Part shown: positions 48,870 through 60,639 of the stretch, in pieces
How the letters are laid out: every line of letters begins with the position of its first letter
Numbering within the stretch: position 1 is the first letter of the stretch
Assembly (NCBI GenBank): GCA_029891345.1
Contig: CM056997.1
Coordinates: 217,452,712 to 217,516,711 of the forward strand
DNA: 64,000 nt
Reading direction: 5' to 3'
DNA from: Dryococelus australis
Lineage: Eukaryota; Arthropoda; Insecta; Phasmatodea; Phasmatidae
The notes under the pieces: model-generated
What the model saw: the letters and a program-made list of their open reading frames with translations, nothing else
The model's database searches: none
Told to the model about the DNA's origin: nothing
Made by a program: the position numbers and the translations under genes

Positions 48870-49375
48870 GCAGAGCCAATTGTGGAGCTAATTGTGGAGC
48901 TAATTGTGGAGCGTGCAGAGCTAAAAGAGGAGCAATGAGCTGCTGTGTGAGGTGCTATGTGAGGTGCTATGTCGTGTTAAGACTTAAGTAAAAAGTCTTA
49001 AGTGAGTAGCGATTGAGAAGCAGTGAGGAGAAGTGAGGAGCGATTGAGGCGCAGTGAGGAACAGTGATGAGTGATTGAGGAACAGTGAGTAGCAGTGAGG
49101 CTCGATTAAGAAGCAGCGAGGAGCAGCGAGGAGCGATTGAGGAGCAGTGAAGAGAAGTGATGAGAAATTGAGGAGCAGATTGTGGAGCATGTGGAGCAAA
49201 TTGTGGAGCTTGTAGAATAGATTGTGGAGCAGTGTGGAGCAGATTGTGGAGCAGTGTGGAGCAAGGTTGAGCTTGTGGAGCATGTGGAGCAGATTGTGGA
49301 GCTGTCACAGGATGTGGTGCTAGTGTGGTTCTAGTGTGGTTCTAGTGTGGGGCTAGTGTGGTGCTAGTGTAGTGT
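48870..49375. repeat. GTGGAGC/GAGGAGC short tandem repeats in the foldback loop
   Basis: Runs of GAGCTAATTGTG, GAGGAGCAGTGAG, GAGGAGCGATTGAG and GAGCAGATTGTGG are followed by GTGCTAGTGTGGTTCTAGTG units of about 12 bp (49310-49370). The minus-strand ORFs rich in Leu, His, Pro and Gln over this stretch are by-products. Confidence 0.9.
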
Positions 49376-50360
49376 TAAGTCTTAAGTGTGGCGTGATTGA
49401 GGAGGAGGAGGATGGGGAAGATGACCAGTTTTTGAAAACTTATAATGTCTGTTTAAATTAAAAAAAAAAAACCATGTAACCACAGAGTTGAAGAATATTA
49501 TTTCTTCACAGCAGACATCAACATGTTGATTCACAAACGCAGTAATTTTTTGTATGTTAAAAGTTTTTTAAAGTGATACTCGAAATTCTTCGAGTGAATA
49601 TTATAACCTGTTATAGCCTGTTGAAACCTGTTAAAATTAATATTTTTGTTTGTTATAAGATAAAGTCGATGCCAGCTAGTGATGTGGAGCGAAACTCGCC
49701 CCCTAAAAATTCCTTAGTGTCGCTCTGCGGGGCAAGAGTCCGTTTACCTGAACATCTAACAAACCACTTTCCCCTTCCGACAAGCTTGCCTTGTGTCACC
49801 ATTATGTGTTTCAAGTACAGCTAGGCTTTCTCGAGATTCTCCCTCATTCCTTCACATTCATAATTCATTCATTTCTCAATAACTTCCATTTCCATACAAG
49901 CTGGTGTTCAAGTCGTGTAAAAACAATAAAGATTACATCTAAACTCACCCACAAATACTCTTAAGTTCAATTATTATATAAAACTGTGACAAAGGGAATT
50001 CAAACTATTAAATAACATGTCATGCAATTTCCTTCACCAACGATTAAATTGTTTCAAACCATCCTTAAAACTATATTTACAAGTTTACAGCAAATCATAA
50101 AACTTCAGAAATATTAAAACAAACTTCCTGAAAACATTTAAACAAAGCATACAAACTTTTGAAAAAAATATATTACAATACTTTACAAAAAATGTTTTAA
50201 CAAACCATTTATTAAAATTATACTTACATCTTATTACTATATTTTACCTCAATTAAAAAAAAATGAACAAAAATCTTTGTGCACATATTAAAATGTTATA
50301 ATCTTTCACATACAATAATTCACACACATTAAAAATAATTATTTACATTAACTAAAACTT
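49376..50360. other. Inner loop of second foldback; short ORF, otherwise AT-rich
   Basis: A plus-strand ORF at 49573-49824 has a GC-richer 3' half from SMPASDVERNSPPKN onward, preceded by a TTTGTTTGTTATAAG acceptor-like tract at about 49651. It could be an exon-like remnant, but I recognise no family. The rest is AT-rich. Confidence 0.25.
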
Positions 50361-51299
50361 AAATCTTAGTGTGACTTCGTGTATGTGTACTTTTGTTGGG
50401 AGGGGAGATTTTTATGCTACCTAGAGTGCTGGTGAGTTATAATTTCAAATAGTTTTATTGTGTTTAGGACAGCTTGGTTCTTGGGCTTGTCACTATCGAT
50501 TTGTTTGCATATGTGTTTGATTATTTTCATTAACTTTGTTTAATGACTTCAGTTAGCATTTGTTACATTTGAAATAGTTTTGTGGACACGATATTAATAT
50601 AAATACCGTAATTGCATTAATATGTCCTTTGTTCTGTCGATTTAATGTTACGTGATTAAAGTGGAGAACAGTTATTTCGATAGAGAAATAGTTTCATTTA
50701 GTAATCTCTCGATTAAAGTCTTTTGGACAATCTGGTTAGTAATTAAAGTATTTTTTTAATAATTCGTACAGTGGGCTATTTGAATATTTCTTTCATTAAA
50801 AAAGTATTGCTTCACCGAAAACATTATCTAAATTCTCAATACGCATCCAGAGAGTGACTTGGACGGACATTCCATTAGTCACATGCATTCCACTCCCCAG
50901 CCACAGAAAAATAAAAGTTCCTTATACCACTCTTCCAGCAACATCAAAACCTATATTATCAATTACAATCCACCCCTCTGTTCAGTCGACTCCAGAATGT
51001 CAGAAAGGACACATCGATGCTGCTCTGCCAATATAACCCTTAACTCTTTCAACACCAATAAAATAAAAAAATTTATATCAAACATTAAAGATTGGTTTAA
51101 TTAATCAAATTAATAATTCGATTAATTAATTTGATTTATCAATTAATTAATATACCGATCAGGCAATTATGCAAACTAGTAACATATGCAAATTAGCAAT
51201 AAACAAATTGGCCGCTCCATGCACACATAATTCGCCTAGTGGGCTAGGAGCCCGCCACTGGCTCAACTCGCATGTGCCCCTAAGCATGCACCCACAATC

Positions 51300-51660
51300 C
51301 CTGCCTTCTCTCATCTAGTTCTTCACCGTCGTAGTAAGCCAATTGATTCCACACCAGCTATTTCCCGTAGCATTTTCATTAATGCTCTCACAAGTATTTA
51401 TATCCTGTCGGAATGGGTTTTGCCCCTTCTGTGCGGGTTTTCCCATTCCCATTCTAGAATATAGATTCAGCTATAGGTACACTCAGGGAGGTAGTCATGG
51501 CCTTAAACTGTTGGCCATGGCTGTCCAATCCCTCTCGCTGAGAATGCATGCCACCTTGCATAATTTCCGTTCCATTTAGGTGTAAGGGGCCGAGTCATGA
51601 GATGAAATTAGCTCCTGCCTACCGTGGGTGCGCACTTAGTACTTAGCAATAGGGTTGGTT
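51300..51660. other. No gene seen
   Basis: GC-moderate stretch between the foldback's right edge and the direct repeat. The ORF at 51343-51579 (plus) has no family signature. Confidence 0.35.
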
Positions 51661-51679
51661 TAGACAAAAAAGATAAAAA

Positions 51680-52568
51680 AAAAACTGAAGTCAATCGTTA
51701 TCCATATTTTGGAGATAAATTTTTATACCCAGTTTAAATACCAAGCTACAAACGGAATAAATTACATTAAATTGATAAAAATGTACATACAAAGTTTGTG
51801 AATTAACATGAAGTAATTGTAAACGAACATATGCTGATGGTAAAATTGCTTAGCAAAACCGTGAAAATGGAAAAAAAAAATATATATATAATTAAAATTA
51901 CAGTGAATCTACGATTTTACTTTCTTGTTAGTGAGAAAATACACACACACACAGTGGTGAAAATATAATTGCGATGATTGTGTAAATTTACAGTATGTGG
52001 CAGAAAATCTATACTTTACATAGTCAAATTACATGCACGCAGTGCATGTTATTTAACATCACAATGTGTAAAAATTACAGTCTGGTATGGAAACATTACA
52101 CTAAAATGCACATGTAATTGGGTATGATGAACATTAAAGAGTAACAGACTGGTGTAGTAAAATTACCATAAAAATTATTGTGTTAATTTACAATGTGCTA
52201 TAGAAAATGAGCAAAAAGTATATTAAAATAACAAGTGCAGTGTATATGTGTTATAATGTCTTTATTAGTAAAAGAAACTGACAGGTATGATAAAATTATA
52301 CCAACAAAGTTTGTGTAAATTTAGATTATGTGGGTTGATATTGGTAACAAAAAAATTAAAATGACACTTACAGAGTACTTGTGATTGAGCATAATGATTA
52401 GTAAAAAGAATAACAAGTATAGCATAATTACACTGGCATTGCATTTGTAAATATACACGGCAAACACATTAAAAGTACCCATCCACATGTACATGTAAAA
52501 ATACACGAACATGAGCGGACATTGTGTTGCCACATACGTTCGTGTAAAATTACATAATTTTTTTACAG
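51680..52568 (+). repeat. Direct repeat flanking the second foldback, right copy
   Basis: Matches 46167-46797 in order and orientation and contains several GTGTAAATTTACAG-like and GTGTAAAAATTACAG-like units. See the left copy. Confidence 0.8.
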
Positions 52569-52697
52569 TTTAGTGTCGAAGGTATAGACCCTGTCATAGC
52601 TGGACAAGATATCATACGTCACAGATGTTGTAGTCTATTTGTGGTTACTTCCAACTTTTCTGAAGCCCTGTTAAAACTATACTTCTAGAATATTGCA

Positions 52698-52792
52698 CCA
52701 TGATATTCCTCCATGATATTCCTACATGATATTCCTACATGATATTCCTCTATGATATTCCTACATGATATTCCTCTATGATTTTCCTACAT
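52698..52792. repeat. 16-bp tandem repeat, about six copies
   Basis: Unit CATGATATTCCTACAT, with T/C changes in a few copies (CTCTATGATATTCCTA). The regular 16-bp period is clear. Confidence 0.95.
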
Positions 52793-52799
52793 GGTGTAT

Positions 52800-53925
52800 T
52801 TAGGAAACAACCAGGCACGTCATGCATGATGCGATTTTTCAAAAGATTGTTAAAAAAAAAATAAAGGAACCATGTGCATATTATTAAAGGACATGGAAAT
52901 TTATAAGCAACTCTACACTGATTTATTTGGTAGACTCCTCTCTATGAAGGATATGAAACACTGAAGACACAATACTACTTCTACAACAAGTTTGTCCTTA
53001 CATAGAAGATGTAATTGAATACTGTAGATTGCTTAATATATAATAATACAAGTCTACCTGAAATAATATAATGGCCAACAAGGAAAAGGCAAAACTAATG
53101 GCGAAACTTGCTAGAATAATATAATCTCTATAATATTATAACTGTTTGATCTGTCGAATTAAAATAATCCACAGTAAAATGAAGATACTCCTCCCTGAAA
53201 ATGATATCACGCCCTAATATTGACAATTAAAACAGCTTTAAAAACTCTGATGCTGGGAGGTTAGTAAATTTTACAGTGGGAGCGGACCTACTATACCACC
53301 TATGAAACCCAAGTGTAAATAACTGGAACTTTCAAAGAATTTGTCACAAGGAAACTTACAAGTTTGGGAGGATTTTCCCCTCACTCTGAAGAAGGTAGAA
53401 GACACGATGCAGATGTGAGTAAGAGATGAGATTTGGGCGGCTCTTAACATGGAGGTCCAGAGAGTCGATAGTGGTGCAAACATGGCAACGTACAAGAAAT
53501 ATGAACAATGGAGAAACATCGCCCTATATAAAGAACCAAGGTAAATGAGACAGGAAATATACGGACTTGACAGTGGAACATGTAAAATAAGAATTACATG
53601 AGAATCCAGACTGAATGTTGGTTTATATGGGGGAGGGGGATTGAAAATGGGTCCACAGGTCACCCTCCAGGCTGCTGCCTAAAGGAGCGATGTGTATAGT
53701 TAATAAAGTACAGAGCTATTATAAAATGTTTTAGAAAAGTAAAGTAGAAATATATACATTAGAATATAGGGAATAACCCCCAGGTTGCTAGGAGAGTCAA
53801 GGTGGATGCAGCATCACTAGCACAACTCTCACTTCTGGCAGATCACCAGTAAAATTAAATAAATTTTAAAATCACATACAACAATAATGTTTTAAAGCTA
53901 AAAAAAACTTTGTGTTAAATAATAA
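52800..53925. other. No recognised gene
   Basis: AT-rich DNA. The minus-strand ORF at 53271-53663 (130 codons) is rich in Ser, Leu and Pro, without a family signature. Confidence 0.35.
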
Positions 53926-53929
53926 AGAA

Positions 53930-54780
53930 GGTTCTTATTCTTCTTCTTTAAAGGTTCCTCTGATTTAATTACCAATAGTGTTTCTTTAGATATAGTTAAT
54001 ACATTAGATAGTGTACCCATTCTACTCATAACTGGTTTAAATTTTTCTTCATTTACAACTTCCCATTCACTTCATGCTCATTTAGCTTGTAAATATTTCT
54101 CCTTTACAGCAGAAATAACATTATGTAATTCCGAAGTGGAGTCAGGTAATTTGGGATTACGTTACATTAATGATCCACTATTTATATAAGCTAATGCAAC
54201 GGTTTTCCAGCCGTAACACAAGGTCGAGTAGTCTGCTTCTTTTCAAAATTACAGACTTTTCTTAGAACTGCGTCTAATTTACTTACAGTTTTAGCTCTCA
54301 AGCCATTAATAAAATAATTTATTCGCATTTCCGAATCATAATTTTGCTTTCTCATATTTGTATGTGTAGTCAATGCAGATGTTTTATTAATTAATTCAAC
54401 ACTTAGATATTGTGACATCTCTACCATTCATTTCTCAAGTTTGATTTAATGATAGGGGATACCATTTAATTCATTCCACTTTTTAAATGTTCTAAGCGTT
54501 TGTGTGTTGTAGTTTCTGTATTCTGCAGTGCAGTAATCACATTATTGTCAATATTTCAGAAATGCAACAAATATTCATAGACACTTTTGGAATACTTTCA
54601 ATTAAGTTTATTAATTTCTCTGGCATATCGGTCGATTACAATTTAAATATGTTTAGTTTAATAACATTTAAGTCTTCCACATATCCTTTTTTTACAACAT
54701 CAATATCATTCACAGCTATACCCACATTATGTAATATATGTCCGTTCAAATAACAATTCCCATAGCGATTTTCGGTTTAA
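53930..54780 (-). pseudogene. Polinton accessory protein remnant(s), partly coiled-coil-like
   Basis: Directly downstream of the second ATPase on the same strand, three protein-like patches remain: DMPEKLINLIESIP (about 54620-54580), an ORF at 54427-54191 with MRINYFINGLRAKTVSKLD, and a patch at about 54170-53945 with LPDSTSELHNVISAVKEKY, EEKFKPVMSRM and SKETLLVIKSEEP. The last resembles a family of Polinton-encoded helical proteins with an F(K/E)PI...L pattern near the middle. The match is by pattern memory and position. Stops interrupt it. Confidence is moderate that it is element-derived and low for a precise family. Confidence 0.4.
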
Positions 54781-54814
54781 CAGGTATTGTAATGATTGTG
54801 TTTAATACTGCTAT

Positions 54815-55510
54815 GTCCAAACTTTGAAACACCCATTATTCTCAGTCGGGAAGAATAAAGCTGTCAAGTCCACATCGATTTCTCCCTTTTTATAGAGGAA
54901 GTGCTGGCTTAATTACCAGAAAACCATACTTGTTTTTCGAACAGTAAAAACACAAATATGTAATCTTTGTAAAAAACAATCAACCAATATATAATCATTG
55001 TAAATATGTTGTAGATTCATATTGTCCTTTTAAACACAATTAACATATTTGCATTATCACACAAATTATGTTTTGACATTTATGCGTAAATTTGGGATAG
55101 ATAAAAACAATCAACATTTGAATATCCACCAAAACTAAAATACTATTTTATTTCACCATACAGTTCGCTCTAAGCATAGTCAAATATAAATACAGAGTTG
55201 GGTAAAGTTTCATTCCGAGGCAGCATATTGTCTTTATTAGTGAAAGGGAAATTTCGCATTCCTTCAATTAAATTACAAAATGTTCGCTAATCAATTATAT
55301 TTTTTCTTGTTGTATATCGTTCATAAAATAGATATATGTTTACAAAAATAAGTACATTTTGATGTTCCAACATCGACATAATAAAACAAATTTTCTCCAT
55401 GATGAAGGACCGCTTATTATACAGTGTTTATTTGGAGGAAAAATAATTCCATGATTCTGTTCAATTACATTTTCTTTCGTAGTTACAATTTCCAGAAGAT
55501 TCACACTTGA
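54815..55510 (-). pseudogene. Polinton packaging ATPase, copy 2, broken
   Basis: Reading leftward: GIIFPPNKHCIISGPSSWRKF (Walker A position, about 55445-55400), after a frameshift MLEHQNVLIF and NIYLFYE (about 55365-55310), MLPRNETLPNSVFIFDYA (Walker B position, about 55225-55175), NVDCFYLSQIYA, KHNLCDNANMLIVFK (about 55110-55030), then after frame changes GEIDVDLTALFFP (about 54870). These match copy 1 at 31968-32445 motif for motif (GPPNYRKL, VPPSEALPN, IFVFNDI, CVYLGQ, HLLHDNANML), so they are the same family. Walker A again has Arg-Lys instead of Gly-Lys. Stops at about 55170 and 55100 and frameshifts inactivate it. Confidence 0.85.
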
Positions 55511-55810
55511 TTTTACAACCTTCATTTGTACACAAGTTATAACAGATTGACATGAAACTATAAATGCCAGCATATATACATGTTTGCGTTCAGTTGAAAA
55601 TAATAGCAAGTACTAAACACATCAGTAAGGATTAGGAGTATTGAATACTTTGATTAATAAATTACCATTTGAATTGCATTTACCAAAATACATTTATTAT
55701 GGGTCCAGAATTTAGCTTGCAAAAGTCTAGCACAGAATGACCAAGGAATAAACTCTTTGGATTACACTTGTAAAGAGCATTACATAATTTATGCTCAATT
55801 GATTTGAAAT

Positions 55811-56017
55811 AAAGGTATATAGCATATACGATTCTAGCAGATAAAGCAACAAATATAAGGAAGAATCCATCCACATCAAAAGGTATATAGCATATACGAT
55901 TCTAGCAGATAAAGCAACAAATATAAGGAAGAATCCATCCACATCAAAAGGTATATAGCATATACGATTCTAGCAGATAAAGCAACAAATATAAGGAAGA
56001 ATCCATCCACATCAAAA
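55811..56017. repeat. Exact 68-bp tandem repeat, three copies
   Basis: AAAGGTATATAGCATATACG starts at 55811, 55879 and 55947, and the AAAGG start recurs at 56015. Units appear identical. Because 68 is not a multiple of three, a frame through the array changes with each unit. The lack of divergence marks it as very recent or recently homogenised. Confidence 0.95.
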
Positions 56018-56117
56018 GGTAAAATGCTCGGCGCCTGTGTTGTAGACAAAGAAATGCAAGCAAAAGTGAAAAAAAGATATGGGATGGGTTGAAATAATGT
56101 ATGATATCCTCATGGTA

Positions 56118-56983
56118 CTAGTCAAAAGTGAAGTGATGTTCAAGGGCATGTGTGGTTCTCACACTTAAAGAACCTTGGGTGAAGGGGTAAATGATCTCTA
56201 ATAATTGTGATTCAGGACTCACCTTGGCAATAAATAAAAAAAAACTCAAAAAATTTGGGATTTGTAACCCATCTGTGACTAAAAATTCACATAGCATGCG
56301 CTCTAGAGGGTGGGTGATTTTACTAAATGAGGCTGACACTAAAGTTTGTGAGGTTGGTCCTACAGCAGAGGACATGACATAGTTAATGAATGTGCTGACA
56401 AAAGTAGCGGATGGAATGGTATTGTGAACATGACCTGAAGGGATGCAATTTGTAAAATAGGGGTAGGTTGCCAGGGGCAACTTTGGAAGGTTGAGAAAAT
56501 GAAATGGTGGTGGTAGTATTAGTAGTGGCAGAAAAAGGGGGGTGGGGGGAGTGAGTTCACTGACAAGGCCAACTGGAACGTCTTTGAGTAAATTTTGTGG
56601 CTCAGCTAATTCTAGGCTGCACACAGCTTCCAACAGGTTCTGTACCTGAAAAGAATGATTTTTAAAGATTGAGTTTGTAGATCAGAGAGAGGCTCAGTGC
56701 ACACGGTGAGAAGGTTGTTCACCCTACTTTTAAGGTGATGTAACATGGTTTTGAATTGGTGGTATTTCAGTGAGGAAAAATCATCATCTAAACTCTCGTA
56801 AAACTCTTTAAAAGAGATAATTTTGGATGCACACGCAGAGTACTCGGTGTCGGCATTAATGAACGCCAGGTACTCAAGGTCAAGAACTGTTTCAGTATTG
56901 ATTGCAGCGCGCAGGCTACTGCGTGTTGCCGTATCAGTTTGTTCTGGAGGTTTAACTCCCATAATAGCACACTCGTAAAACAA
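56118..56983 (-). pseudogene. Possible retrotransposon gag-like ORF, two segments
   Basis: The minus strand holds two adjacent open frames: 56983-56645 (TVLDLEYLAFINADTE, DFSSLKYHQFKTML) and 56643-56118 (NLLEAVCSLELAEPQNLL, then a Pro-rich linker, then PLERMLCEFLVTDGLQIPN and LLEIIYPFTQGSL). The second ends as a gag-like domain start would (FLxTxGLxIPxLLxFF...L.EILLPY), a pattern I associate with gag of some insect LTR elements. Between them, a TTCTTTTCAG tract at about 56645 would serve as a splice acceptor; otherwise this is a frameshift. The domain is cut off after about 60 residues. No reverse transcriptase or LTR was seen nearby. It could instead be an unrelated protein. Confidence 0.35.
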
Positions 56984-56999
56984 TTCATCTTTAACTTAA

Positions 57000-59125
57000 T
57001 GTTCGGGAACAATTGTGGCCATGTTTGCAAGTTACTCAAGAAATACCCCAGAGCCACACACAAACACAACACAGTGAAACCTTACAAATATATATATATT
57101 TTAACCAAATACTTAAATTACTCATGCTAACACTACATTATAAGGTGTGCACTCAAGTGTTCGGGAGCCCAGAAACGAAATCAGGGCTCATGCCAATGGA
57201 GGATCAAAAGCGTATAAAAAAACATGCACAAGTATGCATGCTAACAGCAACCCAATGGTCTGCTACCATGTTGTGCTTGCACCAGCATTAATTTAGGAAC
57301 ATGGAAGCGTTGCAAAAGAATTAACCTAACACAAAGCCAGTAGTCCCCAAACAATGCCAGCACAGACATGAAACTTGTGGACCAGGCTGTGTCCAGCTTG
57401 CATACACTAATAACTAAATTTTGTTTGTAAAGAAATAATGGCCGGACCTTTATTTGGGTACTAAGCATCTATCACAAAAGTAATTTAGTTAGGGATTGAG
57501 AGCATAAATTGCCCTTTAATATTAAATCAAAATTAGATGCAAAAGTTATAGAATCATATGGAATATTAAGTAAAATATTATTCACTCGTGTAATACGAAG
57601 AAATTTAATTTAAGTTTAAAGATAATAGAAGTACAAAGAAATCGGATGGTGCAACAAAATGTATTTATTCACTCTTTGCGACAAAAAAATCATAACCTTA
57701 AACTCAACAACGTTAACATAATACCATAGGCTCATCATTGTGATTGTCATAATAAATAAAAGAGAGATATTGGGGATCCCTGCTATAACAAAAAGTATTA
57801 CACCACAAAATTACATAGGCGACCCTTGCAGTTGGCGGATTATCTTAGGGAGTTCAAAAAAATTTTAAATAATTTTTTTTTCCGATTTCCTGATTGGGTT
57901 AGACTAATGTCACAACTAATTGATTTTGAAGGGATCGAAAGTTCAGGCCATGTTTAAGCCTACAGCATGCAAAAGCAAAAAAGAAATTAAATATTAATTT
58001 TGCCTGTTGTTCAGCAGAGGGAACGATGCCCATGGCGGCATTTCCTGTTGCTCCACGATAAAGCAATGCTGTAATAAGGACGACATCCTGCACCAAAGGC
58101 CTGTATCAGGACATCACGATCGGGCGATGAAGAAATGACCCATGCTTGTATGGGGGTACATCCGCACCGCTAAATTAACAGTTAAATAAAACATGGAAAC
58201 TAAGACATCGCCCCAAAAAACATATAGCATCGTGCGACACAAAAATTAACAACAAGAAACACTTACCCTTGGTGGATAAACAAAGAAACTGCATCATATA
58301 ACTGGGGATTATGGAAGATTAGAAATTTTGACCTGTTCACGCCATATTGAAATATTCACGCCTGTGGAAATCGATACGACCAACAGTCGATTCGAGAAAA
58401 GCCAACCCAAACGATTACTCGATATGTGCCGTTTCACGAATTCTTTAAAAATAAATAACTACGAGAATTACAAGTTTTCTTACATGTATTAGAATAACCA
58501 AAACATTTATTAGGAAATCTTATGTTGTACACAGAACACATAATAAATAAGCTTAAAACACCAGCTGTCTTTCATGATATTAATAACTAATAACAAAATG
58601 ACAGTTACACAAACTGACAAATATTTTGTAATGAACTAATTAAGGAAAACACTTAAATTTAATTTTACTCATCCATAAAGCGTAAATATTTCATATATAG
58701 TGAACTGACACTATATGTAGTAAAACACTAATTAATTATGACAGTATTAAAATTATTACACAGTCTTTACACGAACATCATAACTGACAAACAGTTTAGT
58801 ATTTGTTTAGCAGCTACATGGTTTATTGAAGCACTATATTAAAATGCATTTTATTAGTAAAATACCAGAATCCAAAATTAATAACAGATTTAACATTATT
58901 ATCATTAAATTACAAAAGTAACACAAACAAGTACTAGGAAAGAACTAAGTCACCGGAACAGAGACTCGAAAGGCCTTAACAGTGACCCCATATTTACCTT
59001 ATAAAACAAATAGATGTTGGAAACCCCCCAAAAAAATGGTTGTGCCGAGAGATAATATTCCCAAAAAGGGAACACGAACCCTCACAAGGACATAACGCAC
59101 ACGGCACACACCTCACTCATCACCT
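57000..59125. other. No recognised gene
   Basis: AT-rich DNA. A somewhat GC-richer patch at about 57930-58150 contains a minus-strand ORF (57899-58096) without family signature. Confidence 0.4.
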
Positions 59126-59129
59126 TACA

Positions 59130-59715
59130 TACCACCTCAAACTGCACCTCCTACCTTCCCTCCTCCTCTCACTCCTTTAAAATCAGTTCAACAGTCTGTA
59201 CCACAGTTAACATTTCCTGCTCCACCCACTGTATTTCCTTCAAAACGTCGTTATCTTAAATCAGGATTGGGAAGTAAATCACTTTCCAGTTTGGCAGTGA
59301 ATAGTTTGCCCCAGCTCAATCATGAAACACTAACCACAGTGTTCGAGGGTATATTGAGTGACATGTGTATACATAATGACCAAACTACTACTGTTTCAGT
59401 CTGTGAAAGTTTTTTTCAAGGCGTAGGAAGCCTCAGATAGATTAAACTACAACATCGCCCCAACCAATAACTCTTAGTGTAAATATATGCTGCAAGTATC
59501 TGAAATCAATCACTGTGGAGGAAGGCTCTACAGAAATCTTCTACTTTCAGACTCAAGCTCTCCTCATTCTACATTCCACAGATATTGGTGAACTTTATAA
59601 CTCTACCATAGCACATTACCTCAGAAACAGATTTGAAGAATTTAGTGCTCGTGGAAGCGGGTGGACTTTACAAATGGTATCAAAAATGGATGTTCACATC
59701 TCCCTATATTGACAG
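59130..59715 (+). pseudogene. Polinton DNA polymerase B, N-terminal fragment, second copy
   Basis: A proline-rich lead (PPTFPPPLTPLK, about 59150) is followed by NSLPQLNHETLTTVFEG (about 59300), SVCESFF, then CKYLKSITVEEGSTEIF (about 59490) and FQTQALLILHSTD, then EEFSARGSGWTLQM and DVHISLY, ending at a stop at 59710. These correspond one by one to the minus-strand copy at 2370-2800 (PLPDLIHYLL, NFFSRCKDF, CRYLKSLMVEEG, LHSSD, GEFSACGSG, MDTHVS), so this is the same part of the same protein. A stop at about 59438 and frame changes break it. Nothing beyond 59715 aligns with the rest of the polymerase, so this copy is truncated there. Confidence 0.8.
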
Positions 59716-59719
59716 TTTA

Positions 59720-60485
59720 CTGCTGGTCAGAATTAATCCAAGTTATTGCCTATAAGAAGATATGTAATCCAACGCTGTTCCTTTACTCGCCTCGCTTCAC
59801 CCTCAACAGCACTCATGACCTTGCTTTCGAGAGCCGTCAAATATCTCCACTCGCTCCGATACACAATTACATTTTTTGGTGTAAGGTTTTAATACAGTTG
59901 GAAGTATGTCAATTTCCTGTTTCACGGAACCCAGAATGTGTGTAAACCCGCTGAACTGTGAGCCTTACCTCATGACATACGATGTGTGTCAAATTACCGC
60001 CACCATCTTTGCACCTCTTATGTGACAGCATTTCTTTCAGTCGGATGTCGTATAAACTTCACCCTGGGGGCACTATAGAATCCCTATCTAAATATTTTTC
60101 CTCAAAACTACACTTAGTGTCATATTTTCAGCTCCAACATCTGCCAGCACCGCACCCGGATCTGCACCGCAATCTACACCAAGCTATCGTCAAATCTACT
60201 TTTTCACCAAGTAACTCTTCAGAAAATACACCGTTGTTCTTAAACATCGCCACAATATCCCTGTGTTCCTCTGTGTCACACAGGAATTACTCTACACAGA
60301 ATGGGATCACATCATGTCATATACTAATTTAAGTCAACGAATCTACTAAGTGCTACGTGTGTGTGTGGAGTCATCATATGTGTTGGTGTGAGGTTGTTTA
60401 GCAAATTTAACCCTGATACATGTGTAAATAATATAGTGGACGCTAAACCATAGTGCCACAACGAACACTAGAGCATGGCGACTTT
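59720..60485. other. Unassigned sequence after the polymerase fragment
   Basis: The plus-strand ORFs at 59661-59945 and 59982-60332 have mixed composition and no recognisable continuation of the polymerase. They may be decayed element sequence in the wrong frame. Confidence 0.3.
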
Positions 60486-60489
60486 ACTC

Positions 60490-60625
60490 CGTCTATAATC
60501 GGCTCTCAAGACCAATATTCTAAACACGCAAAGAAATACAGGTTAAACCAGACAAACAATCATCCAATTTTCACCTAACCTAACAAAAATGATTGATTAT
60601 ACTAAGAAATTAGGTAAACCACATG
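60490..60625. repeat. Second copy of the segment at 48740-48860
   Basis: CTCTCAAGACCAATATTCTA, AACACGCAAAGAAATACAGG and GATTATACTAAGAAATTAGG match the loop of the second foldback in the same orientation, with an insert of about 30 bp between the blocks. Confidence 0.8.
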
Positions 60626-60639
60626 CAAGTAAATTACAT

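Larger units (their letters stand above)
47750..51290. mobile_element. Second foldback-type inverted repeat, about 3.5 kb
   Basis: The left arm (about 47750-48740) is complementary to the right arm (about 51290-50360): GGCGAGCTCCTGGCCCACTA against the complement at 51235-51255; TGCATATTGCTAATTTTAAT against 51190-51205; AGCAGCATCGATGTGTCCT against 51007-51030; GGAACGCATGTGACTAATGG against 50870-50890; GAACTGTTCTCC/GTGGAGAACAG near 48425 and 50663; and CAACTCACCAGCACTC against 50425-50440. The loop of about 1.6 kb holds short tandem repeats and an ORF of 83 codons (49573-49824). No transposase is seen. Arms differ by small indels and substitutions. Confidence 0.85.

Noticed and set aside
48967-49308. 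Two overlapping ORFs with repeated Leu-His-Asn/Pro-Gln-Ser units.
   Set aside because: They translate a GAGGAGC/GTGGAGC short tandem repeat; composition alone explains them.
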